Translations under genes and position numbers: made by a program | The notes under the pieces: model-generated | The model's input: only the letters and a program-made list of their open reading frames with translations | Told to the model about the DNA's origin: nothing | Database searches by the model: none | DNA from: Ophioceras dolichostomum | Taxonomy: Eukaryota; Ascomycota; Sordariomycetes; Magnaporthales; Ophioceraceae | DNA: 64,000 nt | Assembly: GCA_003049485.1 (NCBI GenBank) | Contig: PYST01000175.1 | Span: forward strand, 20,318 to 84,317 | Direction: 5' to 3' | In this document: positions 1 to 11,200 of the stretch, in pieces | Numbering within the stretch: the first letter of the stretch is position 1 | How the letters are laid out: each line of letters starts with the position of its first letter

Positions 1-467
1 GGCTGCGCAATATTGATATTAACCATGTGAAGTGGTCTGTGCTGAGCTCCTCTTGTTCCCTGGGAGTTTCAATAGGCGCGTTCAATACATTCATTCACCT
101 TCACGGCGGGTCAATTGGAGAAGATAAGGTCAATGGCAAGTTCAGTAACTGCCTAGCTCTAGCGCTCTAGCTAGAGATGGGCATTGTCACCATATGGGTT
201 GTAGTTGTCAAGAGGTACCTACCAAGTAGCCCAAGCAAGAGAGCACAGCATGACATTCCAGAGGTGGAATGCGCATCAGATCCACGAATCCACTGCAGGT
301 GGAATGTAGCACGGATGAACAAAGATCTCTGTCCATACCGCCTTGCAACACCCATAGTTCGCGGATCATTGCATTCACTACCAATCCATCTTTGGGTCGT
401 TTGTTGTTCAATGAGCAATTCAGGATCCAATTATTCGCCCCTGTCGCGGAGCGAGCCACGTAAAGCG
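1..467. other. No gene seen (left edge)
   Basis: Several overlapping short open frames occur on both strands, but none has a recognisable domain, codon bias or splice pattern. It is probably the 3' flank of the kinase-like gene that ends at 468 on the minus strand. Confidence 0.5.
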
Positions 468-1313
468 CTACTTATTATTACAGCATGCTGGCGTAGCAAG
501 AACGATCTCGGCAGCAACATCACCAGCTGATGAGAACTCCCCTTTCCAACACTTCATAATTACGTCCCCAAAAAGTACGTTGCTCACGTCAGGGTAATTT
601 CCTTCCTCGACAAGCCGTGCAACTTCGTCCTCGCCCAATCCGTGATGGACCTGCCTTTCGGTTACGATTTCGTAAATGGTTGATCCGAGACAATGGATCT
701 CTGAGCGGATCGTAGGCAATGTGTACTCCTCTCTGGCCGGGTGTCGGTAGCCAGCTCGGCCAATGACAACGGCCTTCTCGCCGTCGATATAGCTCCCACC
801 GAAATCGCAAAGCAAGATCTTCCTCTCGTCACCTCTGGAAGTAATAAGGAGATTCCGCCCGGCTAGATCTGCGTGTCGGACGTTGTTGTCGTGCAGGTAT
901 TGCTGGGTTAGGGCGACGTCCCTACTCCAGGTAACCTTCTCCTCGAGTGTGACGTTGTGATTATCCTCTTCGAGATACGTGCTTAGGCAGCCAGGCTCTG
1001 CCTTCTCCATCCAGATGCCGTAGTCGTCCATCTTGATGACTTTGACGATGTTCGGGTGTTCGCCCAGGCGCCTGAAGATGCGTTTCTCGGTTTCGATCAT
1101 GGCCTCCTCGTCAGGAAAAGGATGAGGCACCTTGAGGACCACGATGCCCTCCTGGTGGCGAGTAAGTGTGCAGAGGATGCCAGACCCTCCATGAAAGAAT
1201 ATCTCGGCGTCTCTGGGTTTTTTAACGACTCCGCTTTCGAATGGCCGAGATGACGGGGAAGCGTCTGCGTTATCCGCCATTTCCCACGAATGTGGGTGAA
1301 CAATGAGTGGCAC
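468..1313 (-). CDS. Small protein-kinase-like protein (281 aa, intronless)
   Basis: The protein looks like a compact protein kinase domain that would transfer phosphate from ATP to protein Ser/Thr. A glycine-rich stretch lies around residues 41-45 (HGGSG) and a probable ATP-binding Lys is K61 (VVLKV). The catalytic loop is HADLAGRN at 147-154, with Ala in place of the usual Arg of HRD, and the Mg-binding DFG is at 170-172. At 281 aa there is little beyond the kinase fold, and no regulatory domain is visible. A second in-frame ATG 11 codons in (MADNAD) could be the true start. Such short solitary kinases are common, variable accessory genes in Pezizomycotina. The substrate is unknown. All key residues except the Arg of HRD are present, so it may be active. 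It is divergently placed to the APH-like gene across about 680 bp. Confidence 0.72.
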   Translation of the reverse strand: MPLIVHPHSWEMADNADASPSSRPFESGVVKKPRDAEIFFHGGSGILCTLTRHQEGIVVLKVPHPFPDEEAMIETEKRIFRRLGEHPNIVKVIKMDDYGIWMEKAEPGCLSTYLEEDNHNVTLEEKVTWSRDVALTQQYLHDNNVRHADLAGRNLLITSRGDERKILLCDFGGSYIDGEKAVVIGRAGYRHPAREEYTLPTIRSEIHCLGSTIYEIVTERQVHHGLGEDEVARLVEEGNYPDVSNVLFGDVIMKCWKGEFSSAGDVAAEIVLATPACCNNK

Positions 1314-1991
1314 GCTTCCTACCGACTGTTACGTTTGAAGAGGAAGAGGCGTGAGGATAAGTATAGGCTTGCTCTGTGCATTTACAGTGGGGTGCAAAAA
1401 GTCTGTATAGTGCCCCATCCTTGACGCGTTGATGCGAGTCGGTCCCAGAAACTAGTCTTTCCCAAAGGCTCGAGAGCCATCATCTGCCCCAGTCGGACGA
1501 CGGTCGTCAGTCCGTCGCTGACCAGCACACTCCAGACACGATGTTCACAGGACCAAGGGCAAAAAGACAGAAGAAAACAGATGGTACAAGATAGCCCCGA
1601 GAGTTAGCGTTAATAGTAAGAAGAAGCAGTAGTCCCCAGCTGTTAACTCTATCTCCTTCGACTTGTGGATGCTATGAGACCGTTCCAACAGTCCATCTTG
1701 GTCATCATGAGGTTTCCACGACATCGGGTACGTACACCACCCAATCTCCTCCTTGGCATCACCTCCCTAAGCAAACATCGCCAGCAGACTCATTCCCACC
1801 TGCTTGACGCCCTCGCATTCATTTTTCCTCACCACCTCCGCTGCCACTCGGCTCACAAGCAATCCCATACCAGCTACTAGCCAGCACACATCTCCCTCGC
1901 TCTCCTTTCCCTGCTACCTACCTACTTTGATTCCATTCCATTTCGCATTTGCGAAAGCCCAATCTGCTTGCTGTTCGTTAGCCCCATCATT
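1314..1991. other. Divergent intergenic region
   Basis: This AT- and CT-mixed stretch lies between the kinase-like gene (-) and the APH-like gene (+) and presumably holds both promoters. No conserved motif or convincing TATA box could be assigned. Short frames at 1665-2001 show no coding character. Confidence 0.4.
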
Positions 1992-2999
1992 ATGGTCTTA
2001 GAAGTTTTTTCCGTTGAGAGCGACATCGGGCATTTCTTCAGCACCTTGACTACCGCCACTCGGGCGGAATGCGACGTCAGAGCCGCCTCTCTTGTCGGCG
2101 GCGGACCGGTGAGGCCATCGCCTATTCAGGGTTCTTTGAGCTACACAGTCACTGCCAGGCCGAGCCAGGCAAACATTGTGCAGTTCCGCGCGGGGCGCTC
2201 CGCGCTCGATATGGCACATGTTAGCACTGCCATGCTGGTTCACCCGTGGTGCGTTCCCAGGTGCAGCTATCACGGGCAGACCGGCGGGGAATCCCCCCTA
2301 TCCATCTACGTGATGGAGAAGCGCGACGGGATGTGCTATCTGCAGACGAGGGACGTGTCGCCGGAAGGAAAGGCAGAGTTTGAAGTCCGGCAGTTCAGGA
2401 CCGTGGCCGATCTCGCGAGGTTAGTCCGATGCCCTTTTTTTTCCTTCTTTTTTTCAGGCAATTCCCCTTCTTCCAACCGATAGTAACTCTGGTCAGGTTC
2501 TTTGCGGAAGCATGGAAGGGCCGCAAAAGATTTCCCCAGCCGTCGCCGACAACTTATGCCGTGAGATAGAGGTTGATCTCGATCGCCTGTCCGAAAAGCT
2601 GCCCGGTCGTTTCGCGACGACCTTGGACCAAGTGCGCGAGGGCCTCCCACGAACCTTCAACCTTCCCTTTGCCATCACCCACGGCGACCTTAACGAGTCA
2701 AACATCCTCGTCGACGACGATGGCCACATCACCGCCGTCATCGACTGGGCCGAATCCAGCGTCCTGCCGTTCGGCATTTCGCTGTGGGGATTGGAAATGT
2801 CCTCGGCTACATGGACGGCGCCGGGTGGCACTACCACGACAACGCCGAGGAGCTCCGGGACGAGTTCTGGCGGGTCTTTGAGATAAACGTTGGGGAGGAA
2901 ATCCAGGAGGAGGTGAGAAAAAACATCCGCCTCGCGAGGATGGCCGGCTTGTTCCTCCGCTCGGCTTCGAGCATGATCGGTCGGCTAGAGGGAAGGTAA
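1992..2999 (+). pseudogene. APH-family phosphotransferase, frameshifted (probable pseudogene)
   Basis: The translation matches fungal aminoglycoside-phosphotransferase-like (APH, kinase-fold) proteins: an N-lobe from 1992, then FFAEAWK, the Brenner-type motif HGDLNESNIL near 2679-2708 and the metal-site segment VIDWAES near 2740. A canonical intron fits 2420-2496 (GTTAGT to GTCAG). Two reading-frame breaks remain. The first, near 2516-2522, lies in a GGG run, where FFAEAWK and PQKISP are in different frames. The second, near 2791-2799, lies in an AAA run, where GISLWGLE and NVLGYMDG are in different frames. Each looks like a one-base loss in a homopolymer. The first could be avoided with a weak alternative acceptor at 2510, but that drops the family-conserved FFAEAW; the second has no splice explanation. 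Downstream coding continues to TAA at 2997-2999. Real decay is more likely than sequencing error, because the conserved genes in the window are intact. Confidence 0.65.
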
Positions 3000-3619
3000 G
3001 GGACACGGATTTTTCCCTCAGGTATGCCGATTCTTTCTGCACGGGAGGTATCTAAATCGGGAAAAAGCTCGTGGTAAAAGAAGCCCGTCTCCTTGAAAAC
3101 CTTGCCGTACTTTGCCTGCTCCTGGTTGAGCATAACGGTACCGTTATCGCCAAGGTCGAGCTCGATCAGAGGCTCCTCGGTCCCGATGACCTCGAGCCCG
3201 AGGATACCGGTAGCTGGTTCTCCTGGAGGTAGCCGATTAGCCCCGAGAAGAAGGCGGGGGCGACGCCTAGGTAAGCGACGGGCGGGCGGCCCTTGGCGGT
3301 ACTCGTAGGCCTGGAGGCGGCCGTTGGGGGCAAGCATGAAATTGTGGCCATGCATGTTGGAAAGGTCGACATCCTGGATCTCCATCGGCCGGGTCCAGCT
3401 TCCGGTAAGTGTCTTGAGGCTGGCGCCCATCATGACCTCGCCACTCTCGACGGTGTCGTGGCGGTGGATAAGGTGTATGGCGAACCGCTTCCGCACACCA
3501 TGGGGCTCGAAGTGCTCGGCGAGCTTGTTGAGGTGTTGGACGGGACCGTCAGGCTGCTCCAGGGACTCGGGAAGGCTATTCCAGCTTTTTTTTTTTTTTT
3601 TTTTTTTGGTGTGGGACAT
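3000..3619 (-). pseudogene. Fungus-specific conserved hypothetical, frameshifted
   Basis: Reading leftwards from an ATG at 3619, the protein has LPESLEQPDGP, then RFAIHLIHRHD, MHGHNF and YEYRQG, continuing to FFYHELFPDL. I recall this pattern from an uncharacterised family widespread in Pezizomycotina; it has no known function. Two compensating frame breaks flank a segment around 3223-3285: the family-like stretch VAYLGVAPAFFSGL is in a different frame from the sequence on both sides. A 22-base A run directly after MSHT encodes seven lysines and is unlike normal coding sequence. The true 3' end is unclear, because the open frame runs on to 2831, antisense to the APH-like gene. The two genes are tail to tail with essentially no spacer. 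I call it a decayed copy, with unmodelled introns or assembly errors as the alternative. Confidence 0.5.
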
Positions 3620-4168
3620 TATCAGCATCGGGCCGTGCGGAGAGGGGCTGCAGCGAGCCAGCGCGTAAGTCGTCAAGGACACGGCTTGAGGAAATATATC
3701 GTCATTTATATATGCAACTGACACCGCCGTCAGGCAGTTTGAGTTGATTTTCACCAGATTCTTTTCAATAGCAATATTAGGTAGGTATTCATTATCGAGC
3801 GAGCGCACGCGCCAGTCACGCTCATATCTTGCTATTTTTTTCACCGTTTCCATTGATTGTTTTTAGTCACCCAATGTTTTTTTTTTCACGCCAAAACCGG
3901 AGAGCACCAACAACGAAACGAATGTTGACAGAAATATTAGGTACCTAGCAAAGGTAAGGTAGGTAGGTAGGTAGGTAGGTAGGCAGGCAGGTAGATTAGG
4001 TAGTGTGGTGTGTGTTCGGTAGAAGCACCTGATGATGAACCCATCTCCATCTCCACATAACTCCATGACCTGTATGGGCGTTCCCCCTGTGACAACTACC
4101 TACTCCATGGGGAGAAGAAGCGGGTAATCAAGGTAAGGTGGTAGCTAGGGCAAGGGAAGCAAGCCAGT
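3620..4168. other. Intergenic, microsatellite-bearing
   Basis: No coding signal is present. It contains the GGTA-type microsatellite at about 3955-3994 and several short A/T runs, and is the 3' flank of the CFEM gene on the minus strand. Confidence 0.5.
3955..3994. repeat. (GGTA)n microsatellite
   Basis: About ten copies of a GGTA unit, the last ones degenerating to GGCA. The same motif family recurs in many intergenic places of this window. Confidence 0.9.
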
Positions 4169-4805
4169 TTACATCGCAGCGATGGCACCCAGGAGACCCA
4201 GGATGGCACCGCCGGCGAACATAGCCGGGGTGGCGGCGGCGCCGGTGGGGCGGCTGGACGACAGGCTGGTGGTGCGCGAGGTCGAGGTGAAGGTGTTGTT
4301 GTTGGAGCCGCCAGTGGTCGTCGGCGGGGGCGAGGTGGTCGGCGCGGTGTCGGTGCTGTCCGAGCCGCTGCCGGTCGTGCTCGCGACCGTGGTCGAGGTG
4401 CTCGCGCCGGTGGTCGTCGGAGCCGTCGTGACCGTGTGGGTCGCCGAGAAGGCGGCGCACAGGGACGAGCCGGCCGCTTGGGCCTCCAGGAGGGCGCTGG
4501 GGCTGGCGGCGCAGGCGGAGAGCACGCAGGGCGCGGCGCTGATGGCGATGACCGAGTTGGACGGGCCGCACTGGCAGGCCACGTCGTTGGCCGGGCAGAC
4601 GGCGGTGACGACGGACTGGATGCAGGGGGCCTGGAGTGGAATTGGTCAGTCAGAGGGCAAGGGCGAGGGCGAGGGCGAGGTCGACGATGGATATACTCTG
4701 AAGTATGTCGGTTCAGGGTACACTTACAGCGCAGGACGGGATGCCGGAGAGGTTCTGGGCCGAGGCGACGGCGGCGACGGCGGCGATGATTAGAGCAGAC
4801 TTCAT
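4169..4805 (-). CDS. Small CFEM-domain, GPI-anchor-type surface protein (179 aa)
   Basis: Two exons, 4805-4728 and 4630-4169, are separated by a 97-nt intron (GTAAGT to CTCCAG), giving 179 aa. The product starts with a signal peptide (MKSALIIAAVAAVASA). A CFEM domain with eight cysteines follows, including SCA, APC, AVC, VACQC, APC, SAC and SLC. Next is a Ser/Thr-rich stalk and a C-terminal hydrophobic tail (MFAGGAILGLLGAIAAM) typical of GPI-anchor addition. CFEM proteins are fungal extracellular proteins that bind haem or act in wall structure and host contact. Asp in the ANDVACQC segment sits where the haem-iron-coordinating Asp lies in haem-binding CFEMs, but haem binding here is inference. 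The intron falls just after the first Cys, a common CFEM gene structure. It stands alone, with long intergenic DNA upstream. Confidence 0.88.
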
Positions 4806-5008
4806 CTTGACGGTGGAAACGAAGGTCCTTGGTATTATCAAGTGTGGTGGAAAGCGAGCGAGGTCACAGAAGGAACTCAGCGAGCGACGTGTAAAAAGAG
4901 GCGATGGACTTGAGGGGACGCTTGAGCGATGGAGATGGTCGATGGCGAGACGTGGTGGAGAGGAAAGAATGAACGGAGGGACGATTGAACTTCTGGACAG
5001 GGCTGGCT

Positions 5009-5021
5009 CCTTTTTAAAACC
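5009..5021 (-). promoter_or_regulatory. Possible TATA-like element for the small CFEM gene
   Basis: A TTTTAAAAA stretch on the minus strand lies about 205 bp upstream of the ATG at 4805. It is the best TATA-like sequence in that interval, but one AT-rich word is weak evidence. Confidence 0.25.
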
Positions 5022-7782
5022 AGTCCTCCTCTTCCACAGTGGTGGTCTCTGGACTGACAAAACGGCCTGGTCTGGACTTCACTGCTCACCCCCTGCCCTG
5101 CATCCTTCCCCAATCCGCCCTGTCCGGTCATTGAATAACAACAACAACACCAAAGAAGCGAAGCTCCTCTTCCTGGACTGCTGTTTGGACCCACCGGCGT
5201 GCCTCCTCGGGGCCAAACTCTCCCAATCCAGGAACGCCACTCTGCATTCCCGCGCCCCCATTCGCTGGCGAGGTTTCATTTAGACCCAGCCCCAACTGGT
5301 TGGCCCGACTGCAGGCCGGGGAAAAAAAGAGAAGACCTGGCACGGAGCTGTGGCAGCACCAGGCAGGCACACACACACACCTCTGCATCTCAGTGGCGTG
5401 TTGTGGATTTTGGTGAATTCAGAGAGCTCGGATAACTTTATGCGAGGCCCAACGGACCCGCCATCATCACTCTCAGCTCGACGCCCCGGACAGACAACGA
5501 CGGACAGACGGACTTTGTCGTCGCGCCCGTTTGCCTCACTGCTTCACAGCTTCGCTGCCTTGATGCCTCCTCGTCGCCAGGCAGTGTTTTTAGCTTGCTT
5601 AGACACGATCTCTTAGTATTGAATCGTCACCTGAGACTGACCGTGCGTTTGTCATCTCATGTCATTTTCCCACCCACCTCTGCGTTATGCAGAGGACAAC
5701 CTTGTAATGTGGGGAAATAGAGCGACAAGGCCGCGCTAAAAAATCTCTTAGCCCCAGCCCGTCCCAGGCTCACAGCCAGGTTCCTTGCCGTCCAGGGCCA
5801 CTTTCGGGACTGTGGTAGTGCCCAGCAAAATTGGTGGATATTAAACATCGATGCCAACGGCGGCGAATAAAACGATGCATCCAGACCACGATGGCTTTTA
5901 TGAAGCCCTCGCATCTGGGGATTTGGGGCAAACGGCAAGGCGGCTGCAGGGCACAGACACACACCATATATGGGCTGCAAACCCGTTGAGACCTGTGGAA
6001 TATTTGGGCCTCGATGGATGTCACGGAACTTCAACACAGAGGTTGGCACCAAGGCAGGCTTCTCTGCCTTGGTGTTATGCAACCACCCGCCACACCGCAC
6101 ACCCCTGGCACACCGGAGAAGATGTTTGAGTGCGATGAGGAGGGGAAAGGGGCAACGAAGGGAGGGAGGGAGGCCTTCTCAAAAGAGCTAAGCAGCAGCC
6201 CGGTACCTGGATAGGTCAGTGTCGGTGGCGAGAAGCCCAACCCGGCCTGAATCTTGACGAGAATCAAATATGTAACAGCAACATTAAACAGCACCATTCT
6301 CGACGACGCACATTCCTGTGCCGCCCCCCGTCCGTACTTGTGGTAGCTCACCCACCCTCCCTCTCCCTTTCCACGCGTCAACTCTCATGAATACGAGGCG
6401 GGTTCCTCGGCCGCTCCCTCCCTCACAGGACATTCCACGACACGGCTGAATGCCGCTGCGTGTTGTTCAATGTCACAGTGTCACTCTCACAGCCCCCCCT
6501 CTTGCTTTCGCGGGGTGTTATTTTAGTGAGTGGCGGCTCGCTCTGACACTATGCCCATCCGGGCTGGGTCCGACACACGTCCGGAATACTATGTCTTTGT
6601 GTGCAATACCTAGGTAGGTAGGTAGGATGCATGAGGATAACCAGCTTCAAGTTGTGTGCAAAGGATATGCGGAAACACGAGCTTGAGCTATGTAGGCGCT
6701 CCTGCACTGCCAGCCAGGCAATCGATCATCGTCAAAGTAAAGGAGCTTGTCCTACCTCCTTCGGAGCCTTACCACCAACTCACCTGTCAGCTTTGCTCAA
6801 GAGCTCAAGACAGACACGCGGCACACAAGACGGAAAGCTCCGGAGGCTTTTTCGCTGATAGCTGTGGATGCCTGATGACGACGCCGCTGAACAGGCTCCG
6901 GCGCCACATCTCACTGGTTCGTTGCGGAAGTCCGACGAACGACGTTGCCTGCCTGATAATCACTTGTTTCGTTTCACCTCCAACTGCGCGCCCGCTAAAC
7001 TCGGTGAAGCGAACAGTCTGGAAGGCCAAGCTGCGCTCATCTGTCGTAGCTGAGTTGCACGGTAGGTCAGACAGGGTGGGCTCTGCTCTCCGAGGCAGCC
7101 CAAGTACTTGGCTACACCATCCAAAACCGCCACGCACTCGGCTCATTGTCACTGTCACGTAAAATGGAAACTTTGAAAATAGGAATGAAAACCGCAGTGT
7201 GGCATTCAGCGTAAAACGAAGAGAAAGAAAAAAAAACAATAAACAAGTTAGGCAGCTCGGAATAAGTCGACCAGGCGAGCCAAGAACGCATGCCGTATAC
7301 CTACTCCTACTCTTCCTCAGTTCCAGTAAATCCAGTCCTTGTAGTAAGTAGCCCAGGTTTGTCGTCGAGTCGATCCTGAAGATGATGGATGATGGATGAG
7401 AAACAATTACCGGCCCTTTCAGCGATGTACGTTGTTCAGGCCAGGCTGCTTTCTGTCTCCTTGCCTCCCTCTCCTCCTCTCCCCCAAGCCACCTACTCTA
7501 ACAGGTCTACTACCTCGTGGATACTCATTCAAAGCCTTGCCACCGGCCTCCTTCCTCCTCCTCTTCTTTTTTTTCTCTGTTCGTTTTTTGTCCTCCTCTT
7601 TCTACACTGCTACCTTTCCTACCTCCGTTTTCCATATTCCGGTTTCCTTCTCTTTTCTTACTTCCCTTGCCGAACTCGGGGAAGCTTGGGGAATAATGGG
7701 GTTATATGATGGGAAGGGGATGTAAACAATAAAACAAAACACTACAAACACCGTGCCGGTAAAAGAGAGACAGAGAGAGAGG

Positions 7783-7802
7783 GTGTGTGTGTGTGTGTGT
7801 GT
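7783..7802. repeat. (GT)n microsatellite
   Basis: Ten uninterrupted GT dinucleotides, preceded by a GA-rich stretch. Confidence 0.9.
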
Positions 7803-8242
7803 GATGGACGGGGGTGAGAAGGGGGGGTATGGGGGGTATCTAGAAGACCGATGAAAACCCAATGTAAAAGTTCGCCTTTCCTGTTGAGTAATCCCTTTTT
7901 GTCATCTTTTTCTTTTTTCCCGGCCTGCCTTAGATGCGCCACGACGAAGTGTCGTCAGGTATCAGAAAGACTTGCGAGAAAAGAAAAAGAAGAGGTCTAG
8001 AGGGAAGAGTTCCGAAGTATTCTGAGAGATAAGGACCACGAAAGCACGCGGCCCCGTGACGGAATATGGATGGAATGAATGCAAGCAGACACGCATTCGA
8101 ATGCTTGATGGATAGAAGCACTTGGTCGTATCAAAGGCACCGAGGGTTCTTGGCCGCGCGTGCGGCTGCCCGGTTGGCCATGGAAGTCTACTGGGGAGGT
8201 TTGGTGGTGCGTGATCTGGGAATTTGGGCGTTGATTGGTGCG

Positions 8243-11200
8243 CTAGACGTTAATACCACCAAGATGGGCGAGAACCCTCGAGTCGTCCCCGAGGAACCTC
8301 CGACGGTACGCGATAATGCCGTAGCCGATCGTCTCGAAGTCCCGGATACTGGCGGCTCGGAAGCTCGAGAGGGTGTCTCTCAGCCCGCCGATGAACCTGT
8401 CTCTCTCCGGTCCCGCGGGAAACTCGTCGGCCCCGCCGAGATCCATGAGAATTTTCTCGTCTGTAGGTGTATTTGGGCGAGAGCACAAAGAATGGGCAGG
8501 AAAGGAAGGACCAACAAGTCAGCGACGGAAGGAGGGGGGCGACACGGGGGTGAACAACGAACGAAAGGGACTCCGGCCGTCCGCCGACTTGGTTAGCAGC
8601 ATCATGGGGGTTCTGCTTGCGGAGCAAGTTGTCAAATGAGAAACGATTAACACGCACCCTTCTGAACCATCGAGGCGAAGTGCTGGAACGGGCAGTGCCC
8701 ATCGGTGCATTCCTGACGGTTCAGTTCCGTCGGACATAACTCCTGATCGGGGTTGATGTTGTTAGTGTACGTCAGCGACCGGAGGCCGCCCGCCACCTCC
8801 TCGGGGTAGCGAGGATGGAAGCGGTACGACCTAAACATCTTCAGCGGGCTCTCGTAGGCGGTGAAGGACGACGGGGCCTTGGCGGTAGTAAACGGGCTCG
8901 TCTCGACATCCTGGAGGTTAGTAACGCGAGTTAGTCATTACGCGCTCAAGAACGGGCGAGGGACGAAACGACATCTCAATAGATACTTCTCCGTTGACGA
9001 CGGCTGGGCCATCCGCGCCTTGGTCGCCGTCGGGACGCGCAACATCTGAGATCAACGTGGGCAGCGGCGTAGAGCGGCCCGAGCCATCAGGTCCTTGTTC
9101 TTGTGGCGCAGAAACAACTGGGGAATGGCTCGACGGAGCAACATCGTCAGGCTCATCAGGTGACAGGCTATCGGGCCGAGGAGAGATCGATGCCGAGCCG
9201 TTCACGTCCGCGTCGTCTGAAGCCTCAGGAGAGTCTATCTCCATCTCGACGTCGGCATCGGCATCGGTGGTGGGTGAAGCAGAGTTCATGTTTGATACAT
9301 TATCTGGAGGAGACATCACGTCCGCAGGAGACGTTGCGTTTTCGCCAGCGTCTGAAATGGGAGAAGCCGAGGCATCCGCCTCCACGGTAGCAGGAATGAC
9401 ATCGGCGGCGCTGACAGGGTCGTTGTCTCTAGGAAGCTCGGGGGCAGCCAAGGGCGGCGAGAGAGATGGCCCGTCCAGTTCCATAGGCTCTGTGTCGGCG
9501 CCAGTACTCGGACCTGGGGTAGTCACAATAGAATTGCCACCCAGTTGGATAGGCTCGTGCTCCACAACTGGCTTCTGGACCGGCGGCGCCGGCTCTTGAG
9601 TCTGAGCAGCCTCCTCTCCGGCAGGCTCTTGGGTGCTCGAAGCAGCCTTTTGAGCCAGAGGTTCGGATACCTGTATTTCAGAGCCCTGGCCCTTGGAGCT
9701 ATCGTCACGTCCAGGCGACTTGACCTCGGGAGACTGAGAGGCGGCATCCTGGGCTGGCATCGTAGAGACGCCAATCTCGGAAACAGTGTCTCCAGGCGAC
9801 TTCTTGGGCAATGAGGCCTGAGAATCGTTGGAACCATTGCTAGGCTCATCAGGCTTGAGATCAGCCGGTTTCGCGCCACCGCGTGTCTCAGCGCGTGTCT
9901 CCTTTGTGACTATCGGGTTGTGTGCCTCGAGGGGGGCCTTCTGTGCATTCTGAGCTCCGTCGTCCGCATCCAGTCGCCGCATCTCATCATCGAGTCGGTC
10001 CCTCTCCGCCGTGTCCGCCTCGATCTCCTTGGCAAGCTGGGCAACTTTGCTCTGCAACAGCTTGAGCTTCGTCTTCTTCTCGAGCAAAGCACTCTCGATC
10101 TTGGGAAGATGGTAGCTGGCAAGACGCGTGCGCCGGTCGGCGTTGGAGCCGATGTGTGGCGGCGGCGCAGGCATGCCTGGGCGCTTCGGCAGCCCAGGGT
10201 GCAAGGCCAACGGCAGTGCCTCAGCCTTGAGCGCGCCGTATCCGGCCTTCGGGGGGTCGGGCCGTCGCGGCAGCCCGGCAGACGCGGACACGGCCTCGGA
10301 TATGAGCTGAGCAGAGGCTAGATCGATGGCCTCGGCGTCGCTGACGGCAGACACCGATCGGTTGGCAGGTGTAGCGGCTTCTGAAATCTCGCCGGGCTCT
10401 TTTGGTTCCTTCCGCTCCTTCGGCTCCTTGTCTGCTGGTTTGCTCGCCTCGGTAGACTCGGGTGGCGTCTGGACCGTGACGGGGGTCTGGGCGCCTGAGT
10501 TGGTCTTCAGCGCCTTCTTGGCCTCGAGCTCAGCAATCTTCTTCTGCAAAGCTGATATTTCTCCATGGATATGGTTGAGCTTAGCGGGAGTCGCAGAGCC
10601 AGACGCGACACGACGTGACGGGCCGTCGGAGAGTGGAGGGAAGTCTCTGATGGAGGGACCTGTTCGGCCTGCGGCGGGACCACGCTGGGTTGAAGACTGG
10701 CTGAGATCTTCGCCAGACGACTCTATCTCCATCTCCACATCCGCGTCCGAGCCTTCATCGTCACTAATATCAATGACGAAGGAATCCTGCCGACCCTGGC
10801 CGAACGGGCGCTTGGCAGCACCACTGCTGGATGAGTAGTCGACGAAGTCTGCGGCCACAGGTCGCTTCCGTGAGAGTTGGGAAGAGGAGGCCAATTGCTG
10901 ACGGGCTGCAGAGGAGAAGGGAAGTCCGGGAAGTGTCGCCAGCTTCTGAGCAGTCAGTGGGGAAGGGGCTGGGGCCTCTGGGGCAGATGTTCGTGTAGCC
11001 GAGGGCGTCCGAATGGGGCCGCACGGTGACTGTACGGGCGCAGGTTTGGGAGTAGTGGATGGCGTGTGGTCCGGCTTCAGGGCTTTGGGTCCCGTCGGAA
11101 CGGATGCAGTCCTGGGTTCGGTGGCCGCCACCGTTTTAGATTGTGCCTGGATTACTCCGTCGTTGCCGGCACTGGCATCGGAACCCGATGATGATTTAGA

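Larger units (their letters stand above)
4806..8242. other. 3.4-kb intergenic region, no gene supported
   Basis: The stretch holds only short overlapping frames without splice-compatible neighbours or recognisable domains. It contains pyrimidine-rich tracts (about 7440-7670), a (GT)n run at 7783-7802 and TAGG microsatellites near 6610. It serves as the 5' flank of the small CFEM gene and the 3' flank of the Red1-like gene. A small lineage-specific or non-coding RNA gene cannot be excluded. Confidence 0.45.
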
